Position numbers and translations under genes: made by a program. From Vibrio neonatus (GTDB lineage: Bacteria; Pseudomonadota; Gammaproteobacteria; Enterobacterales; Vibrionaceae), in assembly GCF_024346975.1 (NCBI RefSeq), contig NZ_AP024885.1, positions 372,001 through 436,000 on the forward strand: 64,000 nt of DNA, read 5' to 3'. The notes under the pieces were generated by a model that worked only from the letters and a program-made list of their open reading frames with translations, was not told the DNA's origin and made no database searches. Shown here piece after piece: positions 1-10,288 of the stretch (position 1 is its first letter; each line of letters opens with the position of its first letter).

Positions 1-1568
1 ATCAATTTTCCGGCGGTTTGCACGGGGTTGGTATTTCAGTGGTAAACGCACTGTCGCAACGTGTTGAAGTCAACGTTCGCCGTGATGGACAGGTTTATCA
101 AATCGCTTTTGAAAATGGCGATAAGGTCGAAGAGCTCTCTGTTATCGGGACGTGCGGTAAACGCAATAGCGGTACTAGCGTACACTTCTGGCCAAATGCT
201 AAATATTTTGATTCAGGGAATTTCTCTGTATCAAGATTGATCAATAACCTGCGCGCGAAAGCGGTACTGTGTCCTGGACTCGAAATTACCCTGCAAGATA
301 AAGTCAATGGTAAAGAGCACAAGTGGTACTACGAAAGTGGTCTAAAAGACTACCTTGCTGAAGGCGTTAAAGGTTACACCGTCTTACCGGAAACCCCGTT
401 TACCGGTCAATTCTCTAGTGAGATTGAAGGTGCTGATTGGGCGATTATTTGGCAACCAGAAGGTGGCGAATTAATTACTGAAAGTTACGTGAACTTAATC
501 CCGACCTCACAAGGCGGTACACACGTAAATGGTCTGCGCCAAGGTTTGCTCGATGCGATGCGTGAGTTTTGTGAATTCCGCAACTTATTACCGCGCGGCG
601 TGAAACTGACCGGTGATGACATCTTTGATCGCTGTTCTTATGTATTGTCGATCAAAATGCAAGACCCTCAATTTGCTGGACAAACCAAAGAGCGACTCTC
701 TTCTCGTCAATGTGCTTCTTTTGTGTCTGGCGTTATCAAAGATGCCTTTAGTCTGTGGCTGAATGAAACCCCACATATTGCCGAGCAACTGGCAGAGGCG
801 TGTATTGCAAACGCTCACCGCCGTATGCGTGCCAGCAAAAAAGTGGTGCGTAAAAAAGTGGCATCAGGCCCTGCATTGCCGGGTAAATTAACCGATTGTA
901 CCGTGCAAGATTTAGCTCGCACCGAACTATTTTTAGTGGAAGGTGACTCTGCGGGAGGCTCAGCCAAACAGGCGAGAGACCGTGAGTTTCAAGCGATCAT
1001 GCCACTGCGTGGTAAGATTTTGAATACTTGGGAAGTCAGCGCCGACCAAGTGTTAGCCTCACAAGAGGTACACGATATCTCTGTGGCACTAGGGATAGAC
1101 CCAGACACTGAAAGCCTAGAAGGCTTACGTTACGGTAAGATCTGTATCCTAGCGGATGCGGACTCGGATGGACTGCACATTGCAACGCTACTTTGCGCCT
1201 TATTTACACGCCATTTCCGTTCTCTAGTTAGCGCAGGTCACGTATACGTTGCTATGCCGCCACTGTTTAGAATTGATTGCGGCAAAGAGGTTTTTTACGC
1301 TCTTGATGAAGAAGAGAAAGATGGTGTTATCGAACGTTTAAGCAGTAAACGAGCCAAAATCAACGTACAACGATTCAAAGGTCTGGGTGAAATGAACCCA
1401 TTACAGCTTCGTGAAACCACCATGGATCCCAATACTCGCCGTCTAGTACAGCTCACCATAGATGATGATGAACAGACAATGGAAATGATGGACATGCTAT
1501 TAGGTAAAAAGCGTGCAGATGATCGCCGTCATTGGTTACAAGACAAAGGCGATATGGCTGAGGTATAA
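1..1568 (+). CDS. parE: DNA topoisomerase IV subunit B (ParE), 5' end missing
   Basis: ATPase subunit of topoisomerase IV, which decatenates daughter chromosomes together with ParC. The reading frame is open from the first bases of the window (first full codon at base 3), so the gene starts outside; about 100 N-terminal residues are missing compared with the usual ~630. The visible part begins at the ATP-lid glycine motif GGLHGVG. It then carries the transducer domain and a TOPRIM domain with EGDSAGG near base 940 and the metal-binding DADSDG near base 1155. The end contains the [10 protein letters not shown] motif typical of type IIA B subunits. Its stop lies two bases before the parC start, so the two subunits are almost certainly co-transcribed. 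A GyrB identity is unlikely because ParC, not GyrA, follows directly. Confidence 0.97.
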   Translation, partial: QFSGGLHGVGISVVNALSQRVEVNVRRDGQVYQIAFENGDKVEELSVIGTCGKRNSGTSVHFWPNAKYFDSGNFSVSRLINNLRAKAVLCPGLEITLQDKVNGKEHKWYYESGLKDYLAEGVKGYTVLPETPFTGQFSSEIEGADWAIIWQPEGGELITESYVNLIPTSQGGTHVNGLRQGLLDAMREFCEFRNLLPRGVKLTGDDIFDRCSYVLSIKMQDPQFAGQTKERLSSRQCASFVSGVIKDAFSLWLNETPHIAEQLAEACIANAHRRMRASKKVVRKKVASGPALPGKLTDCTVQDLARTELFLVEGDSAGGSAKQARDREFQAIMPLRGKILNTWEVSADQVLASQEVHDISVALGIDPDTESLEGLRYGKICILADADSDGLHIATLLCALFTRHFRSLVSAGHVYVAMPPLFRIDCGKEVFYALDEEEKDGVIERLSSKRAKINVQRFKGLGEMNPLQLRETTMDPNTRRLVQLTIDDDEQTMEMMDMLLGKKRADDRRHWLQDKGDMAEV

Positions 1569-1570
1569 GA

Positions 1571-3823
1571 ATGTCGAACGAGATTACATACGATGGCGTT
1601 GAGCAGTTACCGCTGCGCAAATTTACCGAAGACGCCTATTTAAACTATTCAATGTACGTGATTATGGATCGTGCATTGCCTTACATTGGTGATGGTCTAA
1701 AGCCCGTGCAACGCCGCATTATTTATGCGATGTCAGAACTAGGCTTATCCGCTTCATCTAAATATAAAAAATCAGCTCGTACCGTTGGTGACGTGCTCGG
1801 TAAGTATCACCCACACGGCGATTCAGCGTGTTATGAAGCTATGGTGCTGATGGCACAACCATTTACCTACCGTTACCCATTGGTAGACGGTCAAGGTAAC
1901 TGGGGTGCTCCTGATGATCCTAAGTCTTTTGCTGCAATGCGTTATACCGAATCTAAACTGTCGAAGTTTGCTGAGGTATTGCTAGGTGAATTAGGTCAAG
2001 GCACAGTGGAATGGCAACCTAACTTTGATGGTTCGATGAAAGAGCCTCAAATGTTACCGGCGCGCCTGCCACATATCTTGCTAAACGGTATTACTGGTAT
2101 CGCGGTCGGCATGGCAACGGATATTCCGCCACACAACGTTCGTGAAGTGACCAACGCCACTATTGAGTTAATCGAAAATCCGAAAGCTGAGCTAGCGGAT
2201 GTGATGCAATACGTGCAAGGCCCTGATTACCCGACCGAAGCGGAAATCATTTCACCGAAAACGGATATCGAGAAAATTTATCGCACTGGTCGTGGCAGCA
2301 TTAAACTGCGCGCGGTTTGGCATAAAGAAGGCAGTGATGTGGTCATTACTGCGTTACCGCACCAAGTATCTGGTTCTAAGTTGCTAGAGCAGATCGCTAA
2401 TCAAATGCGCGCTAAAAAGTTGCCTATGGTTGATGATTTACGCGATGAATCCGATCACGAAAACCCAACGCGTATTGTTATCGTACCTCGCTCTAACCGA
2501 GTGGATTGCGATCAGTTAATGAATCACTTATTTGCCTCAACCGATCTTGAGAAAAACTATCGTGTGAACTTAAACATGATTGGTTTGGACAAGCGTCCAC
2601 AGGTAAAAGGTCTTGTTCAAATACTAAAAGAGTGGATTGAGTTCCGTCGTTCAACAGTTCGCCGTCGCTTGCAGTTCCGTTTAGATAAAATCTTAGCTCG
2701 TCTACATATCCTTGAAGGTTTGTTGGCTGCGTATCTCAACATTGATGAAGTGATTGAGATTATTCGTACTGAAGACGACCCGAAAGCGGTATTAATGTCT
2801 CGCTTTGAGCTTTCGGCGATTCAAGCGGATGCCATCTTAGATACCAAGTTACGTCAGTTGGCGAAGCTAGAAGAGTTTAAGATCCGTGGCGAGCAAGAAG
2901 AGCTAGAAAAAGAGCGTAAACAGCTTGAGTTGCTACTAGGTTCTGAGCGTCGTTTAAATACCTTACTGAAGAAAGAACTTAAAGCCGATGCTGAGAAATA
3001 CGGCGATGATCGTCGCTCACCATTGATTGAACGTGCCGAAGCGCGAGCGCTAACTGAAAAAGACTTACTACCAAACGAGCCAATTACGGTGGTGTTGTCT
3101 GAGAAAGGTTGGATTCGTCATGCCAAAGGGCATGAGGTAGATGCATCGACACTAAACTATAAGTCCGGTGATAAATACTTAACCTCGGCTAAAGGTAAGA
3201 GTAACCAACAAGCGATATTCTTAGGCTCTGATGGACGAAGTTATTCTTTAGAATCGCACTCTCTGCCATCGGCGAGAAGCCAAGGTGAGCCGATTACCGG
3301 TCGCTTGAACTTATCTACAGGTAGCAGTATTCGTCAGGTATTAATGGGTGATGATGAGCAGCTATGGCTGGTTGGCTCTGATGCAGGTTATGGCTTTGTG
3401 TGTCGTGGTAGCGATTTACTCTCTAAAAACCGCAATGGTAAAGCGTTAGTTAACTTGCCACAAAGCGCTGAGATCTTAACGCCAAGTCCGATCTCGGAAC
3501 TAGACCAAGATGAGATCCTTGCGATCACAAACTTAGGTCGCATGCTGATGTTTGCTATTAAAGACTTACCGCAACTGAGCAAAGGTAAAGGGAATAAGAT
3601 TATTAATATTCCTTCGGCGAAAGCTAAGAGTCGTGAAGAGTTTGTCACGCAATTACTAGCGGTGCCTGCCAATGCCACTGTTACCTTGTACGCAGGCAAA
3701 CGTAAGTTAGGCTTGAAACCAAGTGACTTGGATAACTTTAGAGGTGAGCGAGGACGTCGCGGTGCTATGTTGCCACGTGGTCTACAGCGCGTCACTGCTA
3801 TTGAAGTGCAAAGCAACGAGTAA
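1571..3823 (+). CDS. parC: DNA topoisomerase IV subunit A (ParC)
   Basis: DNA cleavage and rejoining subunit of topoisomerase IV. At 750 residues it has the normal ParC length. The breakage-reunion domain covers about residues 1-490. The catalytic tyrosine is Y125 in the AAMRYTES motif, numbered five higher than in E. coli. The quinolone-resistance region reads [10 protein letters not shown], with S85 and E89 equal to E. coli S80 and E84, so no resistance substitution is seen there. The C-terminal part (about 500-740) is the DNA-wrapping beta-pinwheel. The gene follows parE after two bases and ends at a strong hairpin terminator shared with the convergent degS gene. Confidence 0.97.
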   Translation: MSNEITYDGVEQLPLRKFTEDAYLNYSMYVIMDRALPYIGDGLKPVQRRIIYAMSELGLSASSKYKKSARTVGDVLGKYHPHGDSACYEAMVLMAQPFTYRYPLVDGQGNWGAPDDPKSFAAMRYTESKLSKFAEVLLGELGQGTVEWQPNFDGSMKEPQMLPARLPHILLNGITGIAVGMATDIPPHNVREVTNATIELIENPKAELADVMQYVQGPDYPTEAEIISPKTDIEKIYRTGRGSIKLRAVWHKEGSDVVITALPHQVSGSKLLEQIANQMRAKKLPMVDDLRDESDHENPTRIVIVPRSNRVDCDQLMNHLFASTDLEKNYRVNLNMIGLDKRPQVKGLVQILKEWIEFRRSTVRRRLQFRLDKILARLHILEGLLAAYLNIDEVIEIIRTEDDPKAVLMSRFELSAIQADAILDTKLRQLAKLEEFKIRGEQEELEKERKQLELLLGSERRLNTLLKKELKADAEKYGDDRRSPLIERAEARALTEKDLLPNEPITVVLSEKGWIRHAKGHEVDASTLNYKSGDKYLTSAKGKSNQQAIFLGSDGRSYSLESHSLPSARSQGEPITGRLNLSTGSSIRQVLMGDDEQLWLVGSDAGYGFVCRGSDLLSKNRNGKALVNLPQSAEILTPSPISELDQDEILAITNLGRMLMFAIKDLPQLSKGKGNKIINIPSAKAKSREEFVTQLLAVPANATVTLYAGKRKLGLKPSDLDNFRGERGRRGAMLPRGLQRVTAIEVQSNE

Positions 3824-3844
3824 GTTCAGCTTTGATAAGTTATA

Positions 3845-3880
3845 AAAACGGCCTGCAAATTATTTGCAGGCCGTTTTATT
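3845..3880. terminator. Bidirectional rho-independent terminator, parC / degS
   Basis: A GC-rich stem (ACGGCCTGCAAAT pairing with ATTTGCAGGCCGT) is flanked by A's on the left and T's on the right. It can therefore end transcription of parC on the plus strand and of degS on the minus strand. Confidence 0.85.
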
Positions 3881-3911
3881 ATGTATGAATCATTGTGTGC
3901 TAGGGATATTG

Positions 3912-4997
3912 TTAGCGAGAGCCCTGATTGTGGCTTAAGTGTCGATTATCTTCCCCAATCTTAATCGTCAGTTGTTTCTGTTTGCCGTCTCTTACGATCA
4001 TAATGTTCACACTAGAACCCGGACGAGCATCGGTGATGGCATCCATCACGTTTTGACGATTATCAGCCACCATATCGCCAATTTTAACTATGATATCCTG
4101 TGGTTTGATCCCGCCAACATCAGCTGGGCCGCCAGGCTCAACACCCAACACAATGATGCCGCCATTATAGTTACCAGCCAACAGACGATTGGTCATCGAG
4201 CTAATGTCTTGCCCATCGACACCGATATAGCCGCGAATGACTCGCCCATCGGCAATGATCTTGTTCATGATCTTCCACACAAGTTTCTGTGGAATGGCAA
4301 ACGAAATACCGTAGGTTTCTAAATCTGTTGCTTGTTGAAAAGAGGCGGTATTAATACCAACAAGCTCTCCTTTAGAGTTAACTAAAGCTCCCCCTGAGTT
4401 ACCTTCATTGATAGCGGCGTCAGTTTGAATAAAGGCCTGACGTCCATCATTACTGATGGAAGAACGCCCGGTTGCCGAGATAATCCCAAAAGTGGTGGTT
4501 TGCCCTAGGTTATATGGGTTGCCAATGGCTAATACGACATCACCCACTTTTGCTGAATAGTTAGGGTTGAGTGGAATAACCGGTAGATCAGGCATCGATA
4601 TTTGCAGTACCGCAATATCAGTGCGGCGATCTTGCCCAATTAATTGCGCACTGGCTACGCGGCCATCTTGTAGTGCCACAATGACTTGATCGGCGCTTGC
4701 GACTACATGGTAATTGGTAATGATGTAGCCTTTATCGCTGACGATCACTCCAGAACCTAAACCTTGTGTTTTTAGCTTGCTGCGATCTTCTTCTGAGTAT
4801 TGACGACTGTAGATATTGACAACAGCAGGTGCCGCGCGTCTTACTGCGGTATTGAAAGACATCGGGCTAGGGGAGTCATCACTTTTTTGCTGGGCGGAAG
4901 CGGGAATGACAATACTACGCAGGTTAGGAACCACAGCAATAACTAAAGCTGCGGCGAACAACCCAAGTAAAACAGAGCGCAATAAGAATCTCAGCAT
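3912..4997 (-). CDS. degS: Periplasmic site-1 protease DegS
   Basis: Inner-membrane-anchored serine protease that senses unfolded outer membrane proteins and makes the first cut in RseA, releasing sigma E. With the start at 4997 the protein has 361 residues, against 355 in E. coli, and begins with one membrane segment (about 8-26). The trypsin-like domain has H97, D127 and S201 (GNSGGAL), matching E. coli H96, D126 and S201. One PDZ domain (about 255-345) binds exposed outer membrane protein C-termini. The frame is open 15 codons further upstream to 5042, but family alignment begins at MLRFLLRSVLLG, so the internal ATG is preferred. It lies downstream of degQ, separated from it by a terminator, which suggests its own promoter. 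Confidence 0.93.
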   Translation of the reverse strand: MLRFLLRSVLLGLFAAALVIAVVPNLRSIVIPASAQQKSDDSPSPMSFNTAVRRAAPAVVNIYSRQYSEEDRSKLKTQGLGSGVIVSDKGYIITNYHVVASADQVIVALQDGRVASAQLIGQDRRTDIAVLQISMPDLPVIPLNPNYSAKVGDVVLAIGNPYNLGQTTTFGIISATGRSSISNDGRQAFIQTDAAINEGNSGGALVNSKGELVGINTASFQQATDLETYGISFAIPQKLVWKIMNKIIADGRVIRGYIGVDGQDISSMTNRLLAGNYNGGIIVLGVEPGGPADVGGIKPQDIIVKIGDMVADNRQNVMDAITDARPGSSVNIMIVRDGKQKQLTIKIGEDNRHLSHNQGSR

Positions 4998-5053
4998 GAC
5001 AGTCCCAATAAATGATGTGTTAGCACAAAGCATAACACTCAATTTTAGCGAAT

Positions 5054-5080
5054 GAAAAGGGAAGCCGGTTGGGCTTCCCT
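5054..5080 (-). terminator. Rho-independent terminator after degQ
   Basis: On the minus strand GGGAAGCC pairs with GGCTTCCC across a five-base loop and is followed by TTTT. It sits between degQ and degS, so degS probably depends on readthrough or on its own promoter. Confidence 0.7.
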
Positions 5081-5100
5081 AATGATATCAATGGCTTGTT

Positions 5101-6471
5101 CTAACGAACTACCACCACTACTTTTCTGTTGCCACGTTGGATATGCAGCGCAAGGATACCTTCCTGTTTTTCAGCAATGGCTCGGAACTCGCCAAGGTTA
5201 GCCACAGGCTTGCGGTTGACTCCAATAATGATATCGCCTTGCTCTATTTGATAAGAGGCGGCGGGCGAGTTTTCGGCAACCGAAGTCACTTTAACGCCTT
5301 GGTAGGCATCGGCTTTAGTGGTATTGGTTAAAGCTGCGCCTTTTAGTCCAGCATGGAGCTGTTCAGCTTTGGTCTGCTGCGTCGGAGACTCACCTAAAGT
5401 AACATCAAATTTCTTAGTGTCGCCATCGCGAATAACCCCAAGAGTCACTTTTTTACCTGCGCCTAAGGTGGCTACTTTTGCGCGCAACTCACTAAAAGTA
5501 TCAATGCGTTTACCGTTGACACTGACAATCACATCGCCTGCTTGTAGGCCGGCTTTATCCGCTGCACTGTCCGGCATCACTTGATTGACGAATGCGCCGT
5601 GATTTGACTCGTAACCAAGAGCTTCTGCAAGCTCGGTAGTGATTTCTCCACCTTGCACGCCAAGCATACCTCGTTTCACCTCACCAAATTCAATGATTTG
5701 ATCGGTAAGGTTGCGAATCATATTGGATGGAATGGCAAAACCAATACCGATATTGCCCCCATTTGGACCTAAAATGGCAGTGTTAATACCAATGAGCTCA
5801 CCGTTTAGGTTCACTAGTGCGCCACCTGAGTTACCGCTGTTAATAGCGGCATCTGTTTGGATGAAGTTTTCAAGGTTATCTAGGTTTAGTCCACTGCGTC
5901 CTAGAGCGGATACAATGCCCGATGTGACGGTTTGACCTAAACCAAATGGATTCCCTATGGCAACGGTAAAGTCACCAACTCGCAGGGTGTCAGAGTCTGC
6001 AAAGGTGACTTGTGACAAGCCCTTCACTTTTTTGGTGAGCTTTAACAGCGCAATGTCTGACATTTTGTCGCCGCCGATAAGCTCAGCGTCATATTCACGG
6101 CCGTCGGTAAGCTGCACTTTAATGGTGTCGGCGCCATTGATGACGTGATAGTTAGTGACAATACGTCCTTTATCAGCGTCGATGATTACCCCTGAGCCAA
6201 GCCCTCTAAATGGGCGCTCTTGAGCTTGTTCGGCGGGAAGTTGGTCGCCAAAAAAGAAGCGAAAACTATCAGGGATCTGCTGTTTAGAGACTTGAGTGCC
6301 TTCTACTGCAATACTTACAACAGCAGGAGAGACCTGCTCAAGCATAGGTGCAAGACTAGGTAATTCATGATTATCTACCTTTAAAGGTAGAGCTGCACTG
6401 GCGTGCAGTGGTGTGATGATTGAGCTTAAGCTTAAGGCTACAACAGATAAAGCAAGCAAAGGTCTTTTCAT
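5101..6471 (-). CDS. degQ: Periplasmic Do-family serine endoprotease DegQ
   Basis: HtrA/Do-type protease and chaperone that degrades misfolded periplasmic proteins. A signal peptide (about residues 1-26, ending in HASA) leads to a trypsin-like domain with H109, D139 and S215 in GNSGGAL. Two PDZ domains follow (about 255-350 and 365-455), the DegP/DegQ arrangement that separates it from single-PDZ DegS. The start is one of two adjacent ATGs (6474 or 6471). The GGAG ribosome site is six bases before the second, which is preferred, giving 456 residues. DegQ rather than DegP is favoured by its location next to degS, as in E. coli, and by the absence of the long Q-linker insert in the protease domain. 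Confidence 0.93.
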   Translation of the reverse strand: MKRPLLALSVVALSLSSIITPLHASAALPLKVDNHELPSLAPMLEQVSPAVVSIAVEGTQVSKQQIPDSFRFFFGDQLPAEQAQERPFRGLGSGVIIDADKGRIVTNYHVINGADTIKVQLTDGREYDAELIGGDKMSDIALLKLTKKVKGLSQVTFADSDTLRVGDFTVAIGNPFGLGQTVTSGIVSALGRSGLNLDNLENFIQTDAAINSGNSGGALVNLNGELIGINTAILGPNGGNIGIGFAIPSNMIRNLTDQIIEFGEVKRGMLGVQGGEITTELAEALGYESNHGAFVNQVMPDSAADKAGLQAGDVIVSVNGKRIDTFSELRAKVATLGAGKKVTLGVIRDGDTKKFDVTLGESPTQQTKAEQLHAGLKGAALTNTTKADAYQGVKVTSVAENSPAASYQIEQGDIIIGVNRKPVANLGEFRAIAEKQEGILALHIQRGNRKVVVVVR

Positions 6472-6564
6472 CATTAACTCCGTTTAGTTGATACTGAAGT
6501 TTGAGACATAAAAAAATCGAGCAAGTTCCATATCTAGAGTGATCTCTAGAAATTCCATATAAGC

Positions 6565-6587
6565 TTAAGCCTTTTGCAAAAGCTTAA
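6565..6587. repeat. AT-rich inverted repeat at the end of zapG
   Basis: TTAAGC and GCTTAA flank TTTTGCAAAA directly downstream of the zapG stop. It may be a weak transcription end on the minus strand; there is no good T-tract, so this is tentative. Confidence 0.3.
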
Positions 6588-7022
6588 TTAAGAGGCTCTA
6601 ATTGCTTCAGGAGCATCTAGAATTTCTTTCTTTTCATCTTTTAACATACCCGTTGCACCGTTGGCATAGTCTTTTGGCGGTACATTAGTCGATGTGCTGT
6701 CATCTTCTTTTTTATCTTTTGCTTCAATGTGTTTTGCAAAAGGGTTGTCTTGAGTTGGCAGGTTAGGTAGCAAATCATTTGATGTATTTGCCATGTGTTC
6801 GTACAACTTACGATACTCTTTACCAATATTCTCAAGTAGCTGAGCGGACTCAGAGAAATGATCGTTGATGTCTTGTCGTTGTTGCTCTAGTGCAAACTTT
6901 GAAGTCTCAAGTGCTTTTTGTAGCTCTTTTTGTTTTTTGTATTGAGGCGTAGTGATACGAGAGATAATCACTCCAATGATGATCCCAACGAATAGACTGA
7001 TGATCGCATAAATCCAAGGCAT
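6588..7022 (-). CDS. zapG: Z-ring associated protein ZapG (YhcB/DUF1043)
   Basis: Small inner membrane protein of the DUF1043 (YhcB/ZapG) family, linked to cell division and envelope integrity in gammaproteobacteria. The 144-residue protein starts with one transmembrane helix (about 4-22) with glycines typical of the family. A charged coiled coil (about 30-90) and a flexible acidic/serine-rich tail follow. The gene is divergent from zapE with a 119-bp gap, an arrangement also seen in E. coli (yhcB/yhcM) beside degQ-degS. The molecular mechanism is not visible in the sequence. Confidence 0.9.
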   Translation of the reverse strand: MPWIYAIISLFVGIIIGVIISRITTPQYKKQKELQKALETSKFALEQQRQDINDHFSESAQLLENIGKEYRKLYEHMANTSNDLLPNLPTQDNPFAKHIEAKDKKEDDSTSTNVPPKDYANGATGMLKDEKKEILDAPEAIRAS

Positions 7023-7141
7023 AGTATTTCCTTTTGTTAATCTGTTAACAATCTAGTTACTGTGTTCTTACACCGAAACATACCTCATGTTACTATGAGA
7101 ACCTTATCCAATAAAGAATCTAATTAAGTTCATCACCCAAA

Positions 7142-8254
7142 ATGACGCCTTTAGAAAAATATCAGCATGATATCAAGCATCATGGATTTCAGTTTGACCC
7201 CAAGCAGCATAGGGCTGTACAAGAATTTAATGACTTATACGTGCGCCTGACTGAATTTACCCAAACAGCAAATAATCCCCCAGTAAAAGGCTGGCGCAGT
7301 TGGTTTAATAAGGCCGAGCCTGTGATTTCACCGAAAGGTCTCTATATATGGGGTGGGGTGGGGCGAGGTAAAACCTACCTTATGGACAGTTTTTACGACT
7401 TATATCCCAGTCAGCGCAAGATGCGCATGCACTTTCATCGCTTCATGCATCGGGTACACGATGAACTTAAACTGTTAGAGCAACAAGCAGACCCATTGGA
7501 GTTAGTGGCTGATAAATTTAAGAGCGAAGCGGATGTCATTTGCTTTGATGAGTTTTTTGTGTCGGATATTACCGATGCCATGTTGCTTGGCACTTTGTTT
7601 CAGGCGCTGTTTGCACGCAATATCATTTTAGTAGCCACTTCGAATATTCCGCCGCATCTGTTGTATCGCAATGGCTTGCAACGAGCTCGTTTTTTACCTG
7701 CCATTGAGTTGATAGAAAGGCATTGCCAAGTGTTTGAGCTTGATAGTGACAATGACTTTAGGATGCGAACCCTGCAACAAGCAGAGCTTTATCACTATCC
7801 TTGTGACGCTGCGGCTAAGCAAAATCTAAACCGTTACTTTGAATCATTAAGCACGGCCACAGCCGAAGGCGCAGAAACGGTGCAATGCATTGAAGTGAAT
7901 CATAGACAGTTAGATGTAATAAATGCTCATAATGGTGTGCTGATGGCAAGCTTTACTCAGTTGTGTCAAACCGCTCGAAGCCAAAATGACTATATTGAGC
8001 TGTCCCATGAGTATCACACTGTGCTGTTATCTGATGTGCCACAGATGAGTGGTGCCAATGATGATGCGGCCAGACGGTTTATCGCCTTGGTGGATGAGTT
8101 TTATGAGAGAAAAGTCTGCCTTATTATTACCGCAGCAGTGGCTTTAACTGAGCTGTACGCAGGAGGACGATTAGAATTTGAATTTCAGCGTTGTCAATCT
8201 CGCCTGACAGAAATGCAAAGTAATGATTACCTATCACAAGAGCATTTAGCTTAA
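7142..8254 (+). CDS. zapE: Cell division ATPase ZapE (AFG1 family)
   Basis: AFG1/LACE1-type AAA+ ATPase that affects Z-ring stability in E. coli. The 370-residue protein has a Walker A motif in GGVGRGKTYLMD (about residues 70-81), a Walker B motif in VICFDEFFVSD (about 137-147) and a sensor-like ATSNIPP motif near 175, all standard for the family. Length matches E. coli ZapE (375). It is transcribed away from zapG and followed by the rplM-rpsI operon, as in enterobacteria. Confidence 0.94.
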   Translation: MTPLEKYQHDIKHHGFQFDPKQHRAVQEFNDLYVRLTEFTQTANNPPVKGWRSWFNKAEPVISPKGLYIWGGVGRGKTYLMDSFYDLYPSQRKMRMHFHRFMHRVHDELKLLEQQADPLELVADKFKSEADVICFDEFFVSDITDAMLLGTLFQALFARNIILVATSNIPPHLLYRNGLQRARFLPAIELIERHCQVFELDSDNDFRMRTLQQAELYHYPCDAAAKQNLNRYFESLSTATAEGAETVQCIEVNHRQLDVINAHNGVLMASFTQLCQTARSQNDYIELSHEYHTVLLSDVPQMSGANDDAARRFIALVDEFYERKVCLIITAAVALTELYAGGRLEFEFQRCQSRLTEMQSNDYLSQEHLA

Positions 8255-8341
8255 GTTTATTCCCTGTAGCTTGCATGCTCGTGATACGCCTGTATCAGGG
8301 CATTGCCGGTGAAAAAACACTCAAAAACATGTCGAATAGGA

Positions 8342-8369
8342 TTGCGTTTTTGCGCGGCTTCGGTATAAT
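8342..8369 (+). promoter_or_regulatory. Probable sigma-70 promoter of rplM-rpsI
   Basis: TTGCGT (8342-8347) and a perfect TATAAT (8364-8369) are separated by 16 bases. The spacer is followed by a GC-rich discriminator, as is usual for ribosomal protein promoters. It would give a leader of about 140 bases before rplM. Confidence 0.6.
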
Positions 8370-8375
8370 CCTGCG

Positions 8376-8518
8376 ACCCACCGTTACTGCTGGTGATTTT
8401 TATTATTAAAAATTTGCCAAAGAGTGCCACCACTCGAAGGGGTGATGACTGGGCTCTTAGACAGTGGGAGCAACCGCTCCTTATTAGTTTAATTTCAAAT
8501 TAACGGGTTATTATTAGC
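8376..8518 (+). promoter_or_regulatory. Structured 5' leader of rplM
   Basis: The roughly 140-base leader contains a hairpin GGAGC-AACC-GCTCC (8467-8480) and an upstream CACC/GGTG pairing around 8430-8445. In E. coli the L13 protein represses its own operon through the mRNA leader. A similar role here is inferred from position, not shown by the sequence. Confidence 0.4.
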
Positions 8519-8947
8519 ATGAAAACATTCGTTGCTAAACCAGAAACAGTAAAACGTGACTGGTATGTTGTAGACGCTGAAGGTAAAACTCTAGGTCGTC
8601 TTGCAAGTGAAATCGCTTCTCGCCTACGCGGTAAGCACAAAGCTGAATACACTCCTCATTGTGACACTGGTGATTACATCATCGTTGTTAACGCTGAGAA
8701 AGTTGCCGTAACTGGTAACAAGGCTAAAGGTAAAGTGTATTACCGTCACTCTGAATTCCCAGGTGGTCTAAAATCTATCACTTTTGAAAAGTTGATCGAT
8801 AAGAAACCAGAAATGGTTATCGAACTAGCTGTTAAAGGTATGTTACCACGTGGTCCTCTAGGCCGCGCAATGTACCGTAAGCTAAAAGTATACGCTGGCG
8901 CTGAGCACAACCATGCTGCTCAACAACCACAAGTACTAGACATCTAA
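8519..8947 (+). CDS. rplM: 50S ribosomal protein L13
   Basis: Large-subunit ribosomal protein that binds 23S rRNA early in assembly. The 142-residue length is exactly that of E. coli L13. Recognisable segments include the start [20 protein letters not shown], the [16 protein letters not shown] region and the conserved [18 protein letters not shown] near residues 108-125. Codon use is strongly biased, as expected for a highly expressed gene. It heads the two-gene rplM-rpsI operon, with rpsI 15 bases downstream. Confidence 0.99.
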   Translation: MKTFVAKPETVKRDWYVVDAEGKTLGRLASEIASRLRGKHKAEYTPHCDTGDYIIVVNAEKVAVTGNKAKGKVYYRHSEFPGGLKSITFEKLIDKKPEMVIELAVKGMLPRGPLGRAMYRKLKVYAGAEHNHAAQQPQVLDI

Positions 8948-8962
8948 TCGGGGAATATGGAA

Positions 8963-9355
8963 ATGGCAGAGAATCAATACTACGGCACTGGTCGCCGCAA
9001 AAGCTCAGCTGCTCGTGTTTTCATCAAACCGGGTGCTGGTAACATCGTAATCAACAAGCGTAGCCTTGATGTTTACTTTGGTCGTGAAACTTCTCGTATG
9101 GTTGTTCGTCAACCACTTGAGCTAGTTGAAATGTTAGACAAGCTAGACCTTTACATCACTGTTTCTGGTGGTGGTATTTCTGGTCAAGCTGGCGCTATCC
9201 GTCACGGCATTACTCGTGCTCTTATGGAATACGATGAAACTCTACGTCCTGCTCTACGCGCTGCTGGATACGTTACACGTGACGCACGTCAAGTTGAACG
9301 TAAGAAAGTTGGTCTACGTAAAGCACGTCGTAAACCACAGTTCTCGAAGCGTTAA
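8963..9355 (+). CDS. rpsI: 30S ribosomal protein S9
   Basis: Small-subunit ribosomal protein whose C-terminal tail reaches the P-site tRNA. The start is set at the second ATG (8963), giving [15 protein letters not shown] and 130 residues as in E. coli. A first ATG at 8957 would add only two residues and lies too close to the GGGGA ribosome site (8950-8954). The conserved C-terminal tail QFSKR is intact. The gene is followed by a strong terminator that ends the rplM-rpsI operon. Confidence 0.98.
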   Translation: MAENQYYGTGRRKSSAARVFIKPGAGNIVINKRSLDVYFGRETSRMVVRQPLELVEMLDKLDLYITVSGGGISGQAGAIRHGITRALMEYDETLRPALRAAGYVTRDARQVERKKVGLRKARRKPQFSKR

Positions 9356-9407
9356 TCTTTCTTTTACAGAAAGGGCAATGCTCCAACTTTCGAGTTGGAA
9401 TTGTGTC

Positions 9408-9441
9408 AAAAAAGCTCGGTATTATACCGGGCTTTTTGTTT
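9408..9441 (+). terminator. Rho-independent terminator after rpsI
   Basis: AAGCTCGGTAT pairs with ATACCGGGCTT, followed by a T-rich run. It closes the ribosomal protein operon. Confidence 0.85.
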
Positions 9442-9697
9442 TTTTAGCCCCGCAAAAATTCCATTCCGTTCAGCATCACCTTCGTATCCCGCTAACAAGA
9501 TGTTTCAACTTTACCTCTTTTGTGACCTATGCTCTGATTTGCTTCAGAGATGTTGTAAAAAAGTAGCTTTATCTTGTCTTAAAGTAGTGTTTTCTTTATC
9601 ATTTCCTCCACAAAAATAGAATCAAAGTTTTACTTTTTAAAGCCGTGCTCTGTTGCAGGGGTAATTCTATCCAAAGGAGCAAATGGGAGAATGTTGG
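9442..9697 (+). other. Intergenic region upstream of petA
   Basis: No convincing gene is seen here; open frames in this stretch continue from out-of-frame rpsI sequence. It presumably carries the petABC promoter, but no clear -35/-10 pair could be assigned. The petA ribosome site GGGAG is at 9685-9689. Confidence 0.4.
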
Positions 9698-10288
9698 ATG
9701 AGCAATGCGCCACTAAATAATGGACGTCGCAAGTTTCTAACCGCCACCACGGCCGTGGTAGGTGGATTAGGAGCCGCAGCTGTCGCTGTACCCTTTATCA
9801 AATCCTGGAATCCAAGTGCTAGAGCTAAATCAGCTGGCGCTCCGGTTGAATTCGATATCAGTAAATTAGAAGAAGGGCAAATGGCCCGAGTCATCTGGCG
9901 TGGACAACCGGTTTGGGTTGTAAAGCGTGGACAGGCTACATTAGACGAACTTGATCAACTTACCGAACAGCTTCGTGACCCTGATTCAGTTGAGGAACAA
10001 CAACCTTCTTACGCACAAAATATTTACCGTTCTTTGAAGCCTGAAATCTTTATTGCTGTAGGTTTGTGTACGCACTTAGGGTGCTCACCGACTTATCTTC
10101 CAAATACCTTTAGCGAGCAAGTCAGCGGTGTTAAATCAGGTTTCTTCTGCCCATGTCACGGTTCAAAATTTGATATGGCAGGACGTGTTTTCCAAGGTGT
10201 ACCTGCGCCTTACAACCTAGCAGTGCCGCCACATATGTATATGGATGACAACCTAATAATAATCGGCGAAGACGAAGGAGAGGCATAA
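9698..10288 (+). CDS. petA: Ubiquinol-cytochrome c reductase, Rieske iron-sulfur subunit
   Basis: [2Fe-2S] subunit of the cytochrome bc1 complex, passing electrons from ubiquinol to cytochrome c1. With the start at 9698 it has 196 residues. It begins with a twin-arginine-type signal-anchor (GRRKFLTA, then a hydrophobic stretch to about 34). Cluster ligands are C124/H126 in CTHLGC and C151/H154 in CPCHG, with C129 and C153 forming the structural disulfide. An ATG at 9683 lies only three bases after an AGGAG, whereas 9698 has GGGAG eight bases upstream and matches family N-termini. It heads petABC, overlapping petB by one base (TAATG). Confidence 0.95.
   Translation: MSNAPLNNGRRKFLTATTAVVGGLGAAAVAVPFIKSWNPSARAKSAGAPVEFDISKLEEGQMARVIWRGQPVWVVKRGQATLDELDQLTEQLRDPDSVEEQQPSYAQNIYRSLKPEIFIAVGLCTHLGCSPTYLPNTFSEQVSGVKSGFFCPCHGSKFDMAGRVFQGVPAPYNLAVPPHMYMDDNLIIIGEDEGEA

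Noticed and set aside
2000..2300. Quinolone resistance mutation in parC
   Set aside because: The determining residues S85 and E89 are the susceptible type; nothing unusual is seen elsewhere in the breakage-reunion domain.
9168..9619. Open frames running from rpsI into the downstream gap
   Set aside because: They are out-of-frame continuations of rpsI, cross the terminator and lack coding character.
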